NCBI GenBank assembly: GCA_018268375.1
Contig: JAFDWS010000002.1
Location: forward strand, 1 to 64,000
Direction: 5' to 3'
DNA from: Armatimonadota bacterium
Lineage (GTDB): Bacteria; Armatimonadota; Fimbriimonadia; Fimbriimonadales; Fimbriimonadaceae
Length of the DNA: 64,000 nucleotides
The notes beneath the pieces are model-generated. The model made no database searches, was not told the DNA's origin, and saw only the letters and a list, made by a program, of their open reading frames with translations. How positions within the stretch are numbered: the stretch's first letter is position 1; every line of letters starts with the position of its first letter. A program made the translations under genes and the position numbers. Shown piece by piece: positions 7,801 to 16,684 of this stretch.

Positions 7801-10800
7801 ACCACTTGCAACAATCAACTGGTTGCAAAAGTTTGGCATAAACGCCGAACCAGCAGGCGAAATCGCGTTCGCTCCGGCGTCAATAGTCAAAGTATTGTGC
7901 AAGTTCCGAATGTCTCGGCCTGTTTCGGCAGACGTTACCGTCAAAGCGTTGTTCTGCAGTGTAAAACTAGCGTCTGAAGCATGCGTGTGCACGAAGTGCA
8001 GGTGATAACTTGGATTGTTCAGGCCAATTCCAATGTATCCATCGTTTCTGACAAAGAGCAGCGTATTGCCACCCGAGTCCTGCACTTCAAAGGCGGAAGT
8101 GGCCGAAGACGCACCGGTGCCTTTGATGCGCACTGAAGGGTTGGTGCCAGAAATAGAACCAGTCCGCGTCGTACCGATGCCCAGTGTAGTATTCGAGTTG
8201 TCCCAGAACAGGTTGCTGTTGTTTTGGCTGACCAGGCCAGAAGCTCCGGAGAACAAAACAGAGCCCGAAGTCATGGTGCCAATCGTCAGTCCAGCCGCGG
8301 CCACAAAGGCGTCGTCTGTCTTGAGTGTGTCAGCGGCCGACCGATACAAGTTGGTGTCACTTGCGAACAGCAAGCCATCGCGAGCACCGCCTGTGCCGGC
8401 CATGCGAATTGCCGCTGTGACAACACCTGTGAAGCTGCCTGGTGCAGGCATAGCTTTCAAATAAAGACCATAACGCTCTTGATTGTTCTCGGTGACCGGA
8501 ATATCCATGTCACTGTAAAACGCATAAGCTTTATCAACCAAGGGTTCTCCGGCCTCCGCGGTTGCGTTGACATAGGAATAAACACCATAAAGGTTGTTCA
8601 GTCGCCCTAAGTTAGTATCGTCGTAGAAATGGACGTTTGCATACAGGCCAGTCAGGCTCGCAACTATGGATGCGCCAGCCAACACATTGGCATAAGCCTC
8701 AGCATGTACGCCAGAGACAGTCTGTGTCGCACTAAAATTGACCGCGCCACCAGCACTGGAGTCGTCAGCAGCAGCGGAAAAATGTGCACCTATGATAGAG
8801 CCAGAGTTAGTCCCAGTACCCGTCGGTGCCAACGAACGCCCTCCCTCGATGCCAATATATGCCAGCGAACCTGTCGCGTTCGTCTGTGTTATTCTCAGCG
8901 ATGTGCCTGACGCGCTAATTCGCGAGGCGCCACTGTTGAAATTGATGCCGCCCGACGTGTTGCTACTTGTGGCTATGCGAATTTCCCTATCGGTGGTCGC
9001 CAAGTTAAAATGGTCATCCGTTGCTAAAACGTCTGCGCCAGAACGGTAAAGGTTGGCATCACCACCCAGGAGCAATCCACCAGAACTTCCGGTGACTGAC
9101 AATGCAATCTGACTTCCGTTGAAAGTCATGTTCGCAGAGTCAGTCAATTGACCACTAGTAGTCGCATAAGTCACACGACCTGAGGTCAATGTGCTGACCA
9201 GCACGTTGCCCGAAGCGTTTACGACCAGATAATCTGTCGAACCGACGCGCACACGAAGAGGCACCACTGTCGATGACGCTCCGGTCGCCAAGAACAACAA
9301 CGCTCCAGTGCCGTTAGCGGAAGCGTCGGTGGTCAAAGAAAACAAATTGTTCGAAGAAGTGCCGGTCGCCCAGTTGAACGTCGTCAAGTTTGTTGACATC
9401 GACAAAGACAAGTTGCCTGTCGGAGCCACCAAGGAACTCCAACGCACCGCCAATGCCCCTGGGTTAGTCCATGTCATGGCAGACAATGACCCACCGCCCG
9501 ACGTCAACACATCTCCGGACGACCCCGCTGTCGTAGGCAGGTTGAAATTGTACGTTCCAGCGGCCGACGACGTTCGGACAGTGATGGCACCCGAAGTAGC
9601 ACCCTGTAAAATCAAAAGCCCCGAACTGCCGGACTGCCCCAGTGTCAACGAACTCGTGCCGGTCATTGCACCGGTGATGCTCGCGCCATTCGCCGACACC
9701 GTCAAACCATTGCCGACCACAAAAGCATCGTCCGTCTTAAGAGTGTCAGTCGCAGAACGGTACAGGTTTGTGTCTGCGCCTATCAACAACCCGCCCGAGC
9801 TTCCCGTCACCGGAAGGGCCAACTGACTTCCGTCAAATGTCAAGTTGGCTGAATCAATCAAGCGACCGCTCGTGCCAGCATAGGTCACACGACCCGAGGT
9901 CAAAGAACTGACCAAAACATGGCCGGAGGCATTGACCACCAAATAATCAGTAGAACCGACTTGCACTCTCAATGGCAAAACAGAAGAACCAGCACCAGTC
10001 TTCAGTTTAAGCAACGCTCCTGTGCCGTTTGCCGATGCGTCTGTAGTCAGCGAAAGAAGGTCGTTAGAAGATGTCCCGGTCGCCCAATTGAACACCGTAG
10101 TGTACGTGGACATCGCTAGGCTGAGGTTGCCAATGGGAGCAACTATCGCGCTCCACGGTGTAGTGACGGCACCAGTGTATTTCCCAAAAGTAATCTCGCC
10201 ACCAGGTCCAGCACCATCGAGCGTGGTGAACGAAGTGTTGGTCATAGACCAAACAGTGCGTGCGTTCAGCGTGCCAGAACGCACAAAGACTATCGCACCA
10301 GCGAACACATCTTCTGTGTCATTGAAGTCAGGGGCTCGCTGAAACCGCCATGTGGCAGATGCACCATCCCCGACGCGCTCGACATAATAAATGCCGTTGT
10401 ACGAGAGTGTCGACCAATCTTTAATGAGCACTCGGTCGCCAGTCAATCCCGTCGTAGTATTCAACGTGACGCCATCAATCGTCAGGCTAGTAGTAGTAAC
10501 TCCTGTGTCTATGACTTCAGAGCTGTAAGACCAACCTGAAAAAGACGTGGCCGGCGTCGTTGCAACGCGAACCTCGTTCTTAATGACGTTCGCGTCGATG
10601 CCCTTTCGACCGACATAGCGATAGCCCTTGATTTTGAAAGGAGCGCGAGAAGACAGAGAACCCCCGCCGCCAGTGGTCGTAGTCGTCGACCCGAATGTCA
10701 AAATGCCTGTCTGATAATCAAAGAACCAACTACATCCGTCAGAGGGCGGAATTTGTACGTTAGACGTGTCATAGAGCTCGATTTCATAAGTAGCACCGTA

Positions 10801-11115
10801 CTTGTCTGAAATCCAATCTTTGAGACGTGCGTTCTCATCAGTCTGAGCGGGCACAGTGCTCGAGTTAGTGGTGGCGAACCACGTTTGTTGGTTCGGGACG
10901 CTTGTGTCTTCAACCAATGTCAACGTGTTGTAGACCTGGACGATATCACTCGTTACACCAGGCGCGGTCGCTGGAATGGCGTCAGTCCAAACCTCAAGCT
11001 GATGGAGGTTAAGGGTGTAATCACCCTTCTCATTGAAATAAAACTTACCGTCCGAGTCGGTGACTCGTTTGTTGATAAGCGTCTTGAATGAGCGGTCAGT
11101 CTTGTTCCAGGGCAT
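4822..11115 (-). CDS. Giant modular tail fibre protein
   Basis: A 2097-residue low-complexity fibre protein. The first ~330 residues form a distinct domain, possibly for attachment, with aromatic residues and few repeats. The rest is a mosaic of repeating modules. One begins TFNWATGTSSN and carries LVVNASG, SLTSGRVTYAG and TGSSGGLL motifs. Another centres on NLYRSAADTLKTDD, found six times with small changes. A third has NLFWD-N-TLGIG and RIKGTGASSATS and is shared with the downstream fibre gene. Gly/Ser/Thr/Ala/Asn dominate and there is no cysteine-rich or catalytic region. It is typical of phage shafts folded as intertwined beta-helices. It starts five bases after the upstream fibre gene ends, so the fibre genes are co-transcribed. 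The C-terminus (last ~90 residues) is less repetitive and may cap the shaft. Confidence 0.85.
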   Translation of the reverse strand: MPWNKTDRSFKTLINKRVTDSDGKFYFNEKGDYTLNLHQLEVWTDAIPATAPGVTSDIVQVYNTLTLVEDTSVPNQQTWFATTNSSTVPAQTDENARLKDWISDKYGATYEIELYDTSNVQIPPSDGCSWFFDYQTGILTFGSTTTTTGGGGSLSSRAPFKIKGYRYVGRKGIDANVIKNEVRVATTPATSFSGWSYSSEVIDTGVTTTSLTIDGVTLNTTTGLTGDRVLIKDWSTLSYNGIYYVERVGDGASATWRFQRAPDFNDTEDVFAGAIVFVRSGTLNARTVWSMTNTSFTTLDGAGPGGEITFGKYTGAVTTPWSAIVAPIGNLSLAMSTYTTVFNWATGTSSNDLLSLTTDASANGTGALLKLKTGAGSSVLPLRVQVGSTDYLVVNASGHVLVSSLTSGRVTYAGTSGRLIDSANLTFDGSQLALPVTGSSGGLLIGADTNLYRSATDTLKTDDAFVVGNGLTVSANGASITGAMTGTSSLTLGQSGSSGLLILQGATSGAITVRTSSAAGTYNFNLPTTAGSSGDVLTSGGGSLSAMTWTNPGALAVRWSSLVAPTGNLSLSMSTNLTTFNWATGTSSNNLFSLTTDASANGTGALLFLATGASSTVVPLRVRVGSTDYLVVNASGNVLVSTLTSGRVTYATTSGQLTDSANMTFNGSQIALSVTGSSGGLLLGGDANLYRSGADVLATDDHFNLATTDREIRIATSSNTSGGINFNSGASRISASGTSLRITQTNATGSLAYIGIEGGRSLAPTGTGTNSGSIIGAHFSAAADDSSAGGAVNFSATQTVSGVHAEAYANVLAGASIVASLTGLYANVHFYDDTNLGRLNNLYGVYSYVNATAEAGEPLVDKAYAFYSDMDIPVTENNQERYGLYLKAMPAPGSFTGVVTAAIRMAGTGGARDGLLFASDTNLYRSAADTLKTDDAFVAAAGLTIGTMTSGSVLFSGASGLVSQNNSNLFWDNSNTTLGIGTTRTGSISGTNPSVRIKGTGASSATSAFEVQDSGGNTLLFVRNDGYIGIGLNNPSYHLHFVHTHASDASFTLQNNALTVTSAETGRDIRNLHNTLTIDAGANAISPAGSAFMPNFCNQLIVASGQSGAITVPLYGIHNEVNFIATAGTTHTLVNGVRTLFSMAAGAGSTVTTLDCFLSEVTSGSASSMTVTNLTHYNASYSLSGSPVIGTLTGLNIPNPGAGTVTTQYGIRIRDLSRASTNYAIYLDGTSGLSRQGIWWNADTNLYRSAADTLKTDDAFIAAGGLTVGTLTLGSVVFAGASGALSQDNSNFFWDDTNNFLGVGASASPAARLHLAGNISASTWSTAGIGLRYAGATYTDTASSGTVAAQVVHAFAQPTLAASSSTTYTAAATVYIADAPAAGSNATLTSAYALWVDSGTVRLDGNVLVGTLTSGRVTFAGTGGLLGDSVNMTFNGNRLALATTGNTGGLLIGGDTNLYRSAADVLATDDHVALTTTDRELRLTTTNENTGGIVWNTSYRLSTNAQSGFYFTVPDSADTGGGVYGVRMARRLAPTADSGTTLYGFDSSATVSDVSASGPLNFTDSGTGFSALSLYETFQTGGTLATQYGLRATASFYDDNGGTGGVLAAQVGAYILTDDSGGSGSVVTGSRVLLVEQASPYTANGQTRYGLYVVAMPDPGSFTGTTTAAIRLAGTGGARDGVLFGSDTNIYRSASNTLKTDDALVVAAGLTVLALGASVTGAISGTTSLTLGANGGTGGTVVLNGATSGAVTMTVQASAGTYNFNLPTTAGSSGYLLTSAGGVASPMTWTDPGALAVRWNSLTNPSGNLSLTMSTNLTTFNWATGTSSNNLFSLTTDASANGTGALLNIQTGASAAVLPLRVRAGSVEAIYVNASGQVSIGTSTASATLTVRKSSSGTVFAVRDTGDSASTFTIDDTGLASASNVSILNAGKLSMYESGSGNYSSLAAGTQSADIRYTLPTTQPSTNQVLKAASVSGSGPYDVTTSWSTPSGGVDWTDVTGTSQTAAAGNGYLANNASLVTFTLPTPAVGSIVEIVGVGAGGWLANCASGHTVRMGNVVSASTGSVASTNRYDSIKLLGVSATAWQIIHAVGTVDIV
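9005..10098 (-). repeat. Tandem ~237-residue fibre module (two adjacent copies)
   Basis: A module beginning TFNWATGTSSN starts near 10098 and again near 9386, a spacing of about 712 bases (237 codons). The second copy runs to about 9005 before diverging. A third partial copy starts near 5669. The protein sequence is far better conserved than the DNA: aligned codons differ mostly at third positions. These are therefore old duplications kept by selection on protein structure, not recent DNA repeats. Confidence 0.7.
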
Positions 11116-11119
11116 AGTA

Positions 11120-13609
11120 CTAACTGCTCACGATTCTGTCAATGGTGTATGTAGAGTTGCGAAAAACCACGACAAGCCTAAACTTTCCGTCGTTGCCTGA
11201 CCCTGAAGGCCCTGTGGTATAGAGACCAATTGACCAGTTCAAAGTGCCTCCAGAGCTTCCGGTATTCTTTGCGCCAATGGCCAACGAACGGCTGCTGCCG
11301 TTCCTGGTACCCGGGGATGTGCCCACGTCGACTCCCAAATCGAACCATTTGGCGCTGCTTTCCAGGTAAATCAACATATTAAGAGACCCCGAACCATAAG
11401 CCGCGATATTGGCCACGTCAAAGCCAGTAAAAGTCAACGTTCCTGTCGAAGCACTAGTCTTATAAAAATACCTTTCGTACTCACGGTCTCCAGTAAAGGT
11501 TGGTGTGTAGTTGTAAGGCGAGGGGTTGTTCTGGTAGTCCGCCACCACTGGGTAGCTTAAACGACCATTGCGCACCTGTGCGTAGTTTCCTACCGTGTCA
11601 AACGCTCCTGAAGAGGAGTAACTACCGAACAACGTGGTCGAGGGGTGTGCTCGCAAACGATATCCTTCGTCAAAAAAGTACTCGGTTGTTGTGGTACTGT
11701 AGTTCGACGGATAAGTATTCACAGGCCTCGCTAATGTGACTGAACTGGTAGCAGTGTTGCCCGTGGGTTTATACAGGGTGACCGTGAGACTGCGTGTCGT
11801 GATGGGGGGCGGCGTGGCTTGGTTCGCAACGCTCAAAGTAATAGACACCGGACTTGAAGAACGGTCGTAAGTGGCGTTATACGCAGGCGTTGCCCCAGGC
11901 AACAAGTCTAAAGTGGTCATGCCCGTACACGCGACAGTGGCGACATGAGTCGGGTGGTAACACCGGTTGAAAATGCCTGATGCCGCCACAAAGGTGGCCT
12001 CTAAAGTAGAGTTCACATCGTAGTAAATAATGCCAGACACCCACTTGTCCACAGGCGTCACTTCAGACACGGCAGCTGCAGAAGAGAACGAGGGATTAGG
12101 GTTCAGAGCACTATAAGTGTCTCGCCAATACTCACGTTTGTTCGATTCACCGCCAACGGTATGGTTCAGACTATGACCCAGGTAACCGTCAGCAGAGTGC
12201 GTGTACGTGATTGTGCCGGCAGCGATTCGCCAAATCGTGTTGTAAGTAGACACGACGACTCCAAGGCTGCCTGAACTACCACTAGAGTTTGTCGTCAAGT
12301 CATAGGAAGCATTGTTCGTAAAAGTGCCTGCGGCATACAGCTTGTGGTACAGCGTGCCAAACGCTGAGGGTTTGCCTTTCCAGCCCAATTGGAACGTATT
12401 CGACACATTGGGCGAATCAAGCACGAACGAGCTGCCCACACAATAGGTTGAAATCGTGTTCCCGGCGACCTTTCCGCCTTGGTACCAGTCATTGGCCACC
12501 AACCCCGTGGGCAACACGGCCGAATACATTGTCGGTATTGTTGTCTGAGTCAGAGCAGCACCAGACAAATCATTACCGCGGGCCGGAGCGATATCGTAAA
12601 GCAGTTCGTTCACATCATCGAAAGCATTGCTGATGGTAGTGGTGCTGTCCACCCAATCTGCGAAGAACCCGTCTGTGTACACGCCATCTGTAGGGGCACC
12701 GATATAAAGACTGCCACCCGTTGAAGGTGTGGCCCAAACCGGCAAGCCACCCGAGACAGTAAGGACTTGGCCACTCGAGCCAATGCCATAGCGCTCCCAG
12801 GTGCTTCCGTTGCGACGAATGATGTCACCGCTCGATTGCCCGATTCCGCTCAGACCTGCTATCAAGAACGTTTGACCCGAGGCGAACGTGATGGCATTGT
12901 TGAACACATGACTACCAGACCATGTGAAGTTTGCGCCCGTGTTCACCGCCACGGTTCCAGTGGTCACTATAGGGTTGGGCGTCAGCGTGATGCCTGCGCC
13001 GGCCGAAATTGAAGTGATACCGCTGCCGACCGATGCCCATGTACCAGGCGACACGTAAAGCTTCAAAGCATTGTCGACCGTATTGAAATACATGTCGCCC
13101 AAGTTGCCGCTTACTGGGTTGCTGGCACGGTTGGCGAACCTCAAAATACCAGTGCCCATGTCCAAGTCGCCGGACAACGGGTCGTTAGAGGCGTCCAGCC
13201 GCAAGAACATTAGGTTGGCCTGCGACAGGGTCAGCGCACCTATTTGGGCGACAGACTGCCAACCGCTAGAGGTGTAAATGCGCAAGACATTGGAGCCAGT
13301 GTCGTAATAAAGCGCGCCTATCGCCGCTTCTGTCGGCTCCACTGTAGTGGATAACAAGCGCAAGCCGTAAGGGCCTGGAGTGTTTGGCAAAAACTCCAAG
13401 TTTCCAGTCACAGTGTCCCCACTGCGTTTAACGTAGTAATTTGGCTCAATGGACAACGTCAAAGAGTTGTCCACGGTCTGCATCACCAGTGGGCTATCGA
13501 CCAGGAACAAAACGTCGCCAGAAAGACTGTTGAAAGAACGAACGTAATTGGGGCCGACGTCCAGTCCCGGCACTTTTCGAGGAGGGACAATGAACATGCC
13601 GTCGGACAT
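11120..13609 (-). CDS. Tail fibre protein
   Basis: An 829-residue fibre-like protein. The N-terminal ~270 residues contain motifs widespread in phage fibres: RSGDTVTGNLEFL, PLSGDLDMGTG, and NPVSGNLGDMYFNT followed by an ALKLYV strand. A GAGITLTPNPIVTTGTVAVNTG stretch leads into a further fibre module. The C-terminal ~500 residues are a larger Tyr/Asn/Thr-rich region with few repeats, more like a folded receptor-binding or carbohydrate-binding head; no catalytic motif is visible. Its ATG shares one base with the TAA of the upstream gene (TAATG), which indicates translational coupling. The location is probably the proximal or middle fibre, or a side fibre. Confidence 0.75.
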   Translation of the reverse strand: MSDGMFIVPPRKVPGLDVGPNYVRSFNSLSGDVLFLVDSPLVMQTVDNSLTLSIEPNYYVKRSGDTVTGNLEFLPNTPGPYGLRLLSTTVEPTEAAIGALYYDTGSNVLRIYTSSGWQSVAQIGALTLSQANLMFLRLDASNDPLSGDLDMGTGILRFANRASNPVSGNLGDMYFNTVDNALKLYVSPGTWASVGSGITSISAGAGITLTPNPIVTTGTVAVNTGANFTWSGSHVFNNAITFASGQTFLIAGLSGIGQSSGDIIRRNGSTWERYGIGSSGQVLTVSGGLPVWATPSTGGSLYIGAPTDGVYTDGFFADWVDSTTTISNAFDDVNELLYDIAPARGNDLSGAALTQTTIPTMYSAVLPTGLVANDWYQGGKVAGNTISTYCVGSSFVLDSPNVSNTFQLGWKGKPSAFGTLYHKLYAAGTFTNNASYDLTTNSSGSSGSLGVVVSTYNTIWRIAAGTITYTHSADGYLGHSLNHTVGGESNKREYWRDTYSALNPNPSFSSAAAVSEVTPVDKWVSGIIYYDVNSTLEATFVAASGIFNRCYHPTHVATVACTGMTTLDLLPGATPAYNATYDRSSSPVSITLSVANQATPPPITTRSLTVTLYKPTGNTATSSVTLARPVNTYPSNYSTTTTEYFFDEGYRLRAHPSTTLFGSYSSSGAFDTVGNYAQVRNGRLSYPVVADYQNNPSPYNYTPTFTGDREYERYFYKTSASTGTLTFTGFDVANIAAYGSGSLNMLIYLESSAKWFDLGVDVGTSPGTRNGSSRSLAIGAKNTGSSGGTLNWSIGLYTTGPSGSGNDGKFRLVVVFRNSTYTIDRIVSS

Positions 13610-15471
13610 TAAAACTCCTCCAACATGATGCTCAGTGTCAAACGACCGGGCACTTGGCTTTGTGAGTGAACTTGCACAACAGTGCCAGACGCAAAGACTG
13701 CCTCAGTGAATTCAGTCGAACCACCAGGACCGGCGAGCACCGTTAATGGCGCAGGCAACACAGTCCTGTCACCGAACACCAGGTCAAATGACGCCTCTAT
13801 GCCCGAATCGGCCAATAACAGCCAATCTATCCGCAACAAACGCCAACGAGACGGGCTTGTCGGGCTAAGAGGAGAATAAGGAACCACTGCACCACAATAA
13901 CTACAATCAGATAGCAAAGCACCCGATACTACTGGCACGACCACCATGCGCTTGTGCGACGACGATGCAACGGCTTGAGTCATACGCTGCACTCCGCGAC
14001 GCGATGCGTAGTACACTTCGTCTCCATCACTCCACATAGAGCCTATGGTTGGATTGTCCGGAGCGCTTCTGGGCGACAACACCAAAGTGCTTGATGCATC
14101 AAGTGTGAGTTCTGCCCCTGAACCGACGCACAATCCACGAAGAAAACTGTGAACCCCCGACCACGTGTGCTCTCCGGCCCGGTCGAAGGAAACGATGCCG
14201 TCTTCAACCAAAAGACCGTCCGAGAAACACAAAGATTCGGGCAGCGCAGTCCATTCAGGCATTTCTTGTGGCCCACGCGACACGAGCACCGACCCTTGCG
14301 GGCCAGGAGACAAAGCGACCACAGCGTCACGACTACGGCCTAACAAAATCGCACCACGGTCTAAAGAGGTGGACAAGTCGCTGCCCGTGCCACCCACAGA
14401 CACGTCTGCCAAGGTTGCTTTCAGTGGTTTTTTAGGAGTGCTGGCAACTTGCAACTGCACCCGTTTGTTTTTTGCGTTGACATAGTAAAGCGACTCGCCG
14501 TCCGTTTCAAGCTGGACTCGCCGCGAGCCGCCTGCCACTGTGATTTCCGCCGAGTCCACCCACTCGGGTAGACCTTTTTTGCCCAACGACAAAACCCAGC
14601 CTGCCCCGGTCGGGGCAGATAACCTGGCCAGTTTTCCATGCTGGTCTGCTATCAACATGTCACCCGGACGGTATTTGCTCAATCCGGTGCCTCCTGCAGT
14701 GGTCGGCAAAATGCCTTGAAGCATAGAGACCGGAACGCCTCCGGACACCATTGCCCCAAGGTCGTCAAAGGCAACTTTGCCTAACCGGAACGCGCCTGTG
14801 TGCCCGAATACGAACAACGCTGGTCCGACACCGATGCAAGCACCGTCAGGAACGGTGCCTAACACCATGCCACCCTCTATATTCAAGGGGCAGGCCACAA
14901 GAACCGCGCTACCGTCGCTTGAAATAGGGCTGTCAATCAAAACCGAAGAGTTGTGTGCAACCGGCACCGCTCCGGAGCGCAATTCGCCATACAAATTGCC
15001 TGTGGGCGCCCAAACAGGCAGACCATGTCTGACCGTCAGCACATTGTTCTCCGGACCGATTGGTAATGCCTCCCAGTGGTTTGTGACCGGCGAGAACAAC
15101 ACACTGCCACGAGAGTTGCCATTAAGACCAGTGCCACCGTGCTCGGTCGATAAAACACCGGACACTAGAGTCAAAGGCAAATCGCCCCAGTACACTCTCT
15201 GACCGTCGAACAACAAGGTTTTCGACTGCGCAGAAGGCACCGCGCGTTGAAACCGCGACCCGTCGTGCCACAACACGCTGCCTCGACGCGAACCATGGTC
15301 GACTAAGTTCTCAACATCGAACTGCTGTGTCGCTGAAAAGACCACAGACTTAGTGAAAACATGCCTGGCAGTCCAGGTCATGTCTGCACTAGTGTCAACC
15401 GCCAGCACGCCGGTGTGAGCCAGGCACAATCCCGTGCCGGTCTGCCTTATTTGGAGAAAGTCCGTTGACAC
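13609..15471 (-). CDS. Tail fibre protein with GGTG repeats
   Basis: A 620-residue fibre-like protein, first of the four-gene minus-strand fibre operon. It contains repeated GGTGL/GGTGS motifs, each followed about ten residues later by a G-x-L/I-L strand (HGGTGLNGNSRGSVLF, AGGTGLSKYRPGDMLIA, VGGTGSDLSTSLDRGAILL). This is a repeat common in phage tail fibre shafts. The N-terminal part (LAVDTSADMTWTARHVFTKS) is echoed near residue 440 by GEHTWSGVHSFLRG and in the downstream fibre by FTWSGSHVFN, so the genes share modules. The C-terminal ~120 residues are a distinct beta-rich domain. Its start faces a 116-base divergent gap. Confidence 0.7.
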   Translation of the reverse strand: MSTDFLQIRQTGTGLCLAHTGVLAVDTSADMTWTARHVFTKSVVFSATQQFDVENLVDHGSRRGSVLWHDGSRFQRAVPSAQSKTLLFDGQRVYWGDLPLTLVSGVLSTEHGGTGLNGNSRGSVLFSPVTNHWEALPIGPENNVLTVRHGLPVWAPTGNLYGELRSGAVPVAHNSSVLIDSPISSDGSAVLVACPLNIEGGMVLGTVPDGACIGVGPALFVFGHTGAFRLGKVAFDDLGAMVSGGVPVSMLQGILPTTAGGTGLSKYRPGDMLIADQHGKLARLSAPTGAGWVLSLGKKGLPEWVDSAEITVAGGSRRVQLETDGESLYYVNAKNKRVQLQVASTPKKPLKATLADVSVGGTGSDLSTSLDRGAILLGRSRDAVVALSPGPQGSVLVSRGPQEMPEWTALPESLCFSDGLLVEDGIVSFDRAGEHTWSGVHSFLRGLCVGSGAELTLDASSTLVLSPRSAPDNPTIGSMWSDGDEVYYASRRGVQRMTQAVASSSHKRMVVVPVVSGALLSDCSYCGAVVPYSPLSPTSPSRWRLLRIDWLLLADSGIEASFDLVFGDRTVLPAPLTVLAGPGGSTEFTEAVFASGTVVQVHSQSQVPGRLTLSIMLEEF

Positions 15472-15587
15472 ACCGGCTTTATACTGAGCTGAAAAAAGTG
15501 CCGCAAACTCGAAGGTGCTATTTATCCGTTGCTGTAATTAAGACGCAGGACGCCTCGACTGCGACCGCCGACAGGAGACATTTCAGA

Positions 15588-16028
15588 ATGCCCACATATC
15601 CTTCTAACTACAACGACCCGACATTGACGGTCAACAACTTGACTGACTTGCGCCAGTTGACCAACCCGCTTGCTGCTGGCAACGCTGGCGACCCCGACCT
15701 GACCACGCCGACCGCCACCTATGACGACCTTGCGACCGCGCTCAATTTGTTGTTGGTCGAGATTTACCAAATCAAGTCACAGGTCATCGGCACATACGAC
15801 ATTTCCAACCCCGTTGGCAGCGTCACAACCAACTCGAACATCACCTCTGGCGAACAAACGTTCGTCGCGCAGGCGTTCCAACCAAAAGTTCTGTTCTTGA
15901 CCAAGCGAGCCTTGCAATTGGCGCGCGAAATTCAGAACCTCCAAGCCGACATCAACACCGCAGTTGGCGCGAGCGGTAGCCAGTCTCCGGCGGCCAGCGG
16001 CCCGTCCGAGTACAACCACGGCTGGTAA
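15588..16028 (+). CDS. Hypothetical, possibly virion protein
   Basis: A 146-residue protein of unknown family. The ATG at 15588 has AGGAGA about 14 bases upstream; a longer reading from 15465 would run back into the divergent fibre gene. The first half is Asn/Thr/Leu-rich; residues about 45-70 (YDDLATALNLLLVEIYQI) and 95-125 (LTKRALQLAREIQNLQADI) look helical and could form a coiled coil. It ends in a Ser/Pro/Gly tail with EYNHGW. Single-gene unit: it faces away from the fibre operon and is closed by a strong terminator-like hairpin. This suggests high, separate expression, as for a structural protein. Confidence 0.65.
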   Translation: MPTYPSNYNDPTLTVNNLTDLRQLTNPLAAGNAGDPDLTTPTATYDDLATALNLLLVEIYQIKSQVIGTYDISNPVGSVTTNSNITSGEQTFVAQAFQPKVLFLTKRALQLAREIQNLQADINTAVGASGSQSPAASGPSEYNHGW

Positions 16029-16049
16029 CCTATTTGTGGTCGAGGTTTT

Positions 16050-16086
16050 CCAAGAGACGGACATTATGTCCGTCTCTTGGTGTTTT
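16050..16086 (+). terminator. Rho-independent terminator-like hairpin
   Basis: A near-perfect inverted repeat of 15-base arms (CCAAGAGACGGACAT and its complement) around a single central base at 16065 is followed by TGTTTT. It lies 21 bases past the stop at 16028, as expected for the terminator of that gene. Confidence 0.8.
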
Positions 16087-16129
16087 AGTCTGCGCAGGTG
16101 CGCACTAGACCTAAATGTAAAAAGACCAC

Positions 16130-16447
16130 GTGGACATTAAACGGTACACGATGCCCTCAAAAAAGCCGGCTCAAAGAGCTGGCTACGAGCTTTCGCGCAC
16201 GTGCCCAGGCTGCAACAAGCAGTTCCCACTCTCCGAGGTATCGTGGCTGCGACCTGGACAAACTTGCTTCAAGGAAAGCGACCCGTCCCAATGTGTCCTT
16301 GTGCAAACGCAGCGCCAATGGCTGGACAATACCGAACAACCGCTGGAACAACAGCTTCAGATGGCCGAAACCCTTTTCACAGAAAACCGAACGGCGGAAG
16401 CGTCGGCCGCCATAGACCGCCTACTCGACGTCATCTTCCGGGTCTGA
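16130..16447 (+). CDS. Small zinc-finger protein
   Basis: A 105-residue protein with a CPGC pair near residue 25 and two further cysteines near residues 46 and 54, a plausible four-cysteine zinc site. A C-terminal helical half (QPLEQQLQMAETLFTENRT) follows. No family recognised. The start is uncertain: GTG at 16130 or ATG at 16151, neither with a clear ribosome-binding site. Its 3' end overlaps the convergent gene by 27 bases. Confidence 0.55.
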   Translation: MDIKRYTMPSKKPAQRAGYELSRTCPGCNKQFPLSEVSWLRPGQTCFKESDPSQCVLVQTQRQWLDNTEQPLEQQLQMAETLFTENRTAEASAAIDRLLDVIFRV

Positions 16448-16684
16448 CCTTTCTTTAGGTGGCTGTAATGCCAAAATCCGGTCTAAGTCTGCCAAGCAAG
16501 ACTGCGGCATCCTTCGCAGACGACATTTGGGGCAGTGCAAAATCACGTGCGCCTGCCAGTCAATGTAAGTCACAGGTGCTTGGAACTGCACAGAAGACGG
16601 CTCTGACGAACCCAGGTAAGAAGCTTCGTGTCGATTCAGCTCAAAACCAGTCCCGCATTTATAACAACGTGAACGAACCGTCAT
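16421..16684 (-). CDS. Zinc-ribbon protein
   Basis: An 87-residue protein with two CxxC knuckles (CYKC near residue 7 and CPKC near residue 51), the spacing of a small zinc ribbon, and a basic stretch (RLRRMPQSC) right after the second. The C-terminus is acidic. Its ATG overlaps the upstream stop in an ATGA arrangement, so it is the last gene of a minus-strand operon. Possible nucleic-acid or transcription-complex binder; no specific family is recognised. Confidence 0.65.
   Translation of the reverse strand: MTVRSRCYKCGTGFELNRHEASYLGSSEPSSVQFQAPVTYIDWQAHVILHCPKCRLRRMPQSCLADLDRILALQPPKERSDPEDDVE

Noticed and set aside
3538-9826. Many plus-strand frames of 60-200 codons opposite the fibre genes
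   Set aside because: They have low-complexity compositions caused by the repeats on the real strand, lack starts with ribosome-binding sites, and conflict with clear fibre genes.
2806-15471. Diversity-generating retroelement acting on the fibre genes
   Set aside because: No reverse transcriptase and no adenine-biased template/variable repeat pair was seen in the window; the repeats are coding modules with third-position divergence.
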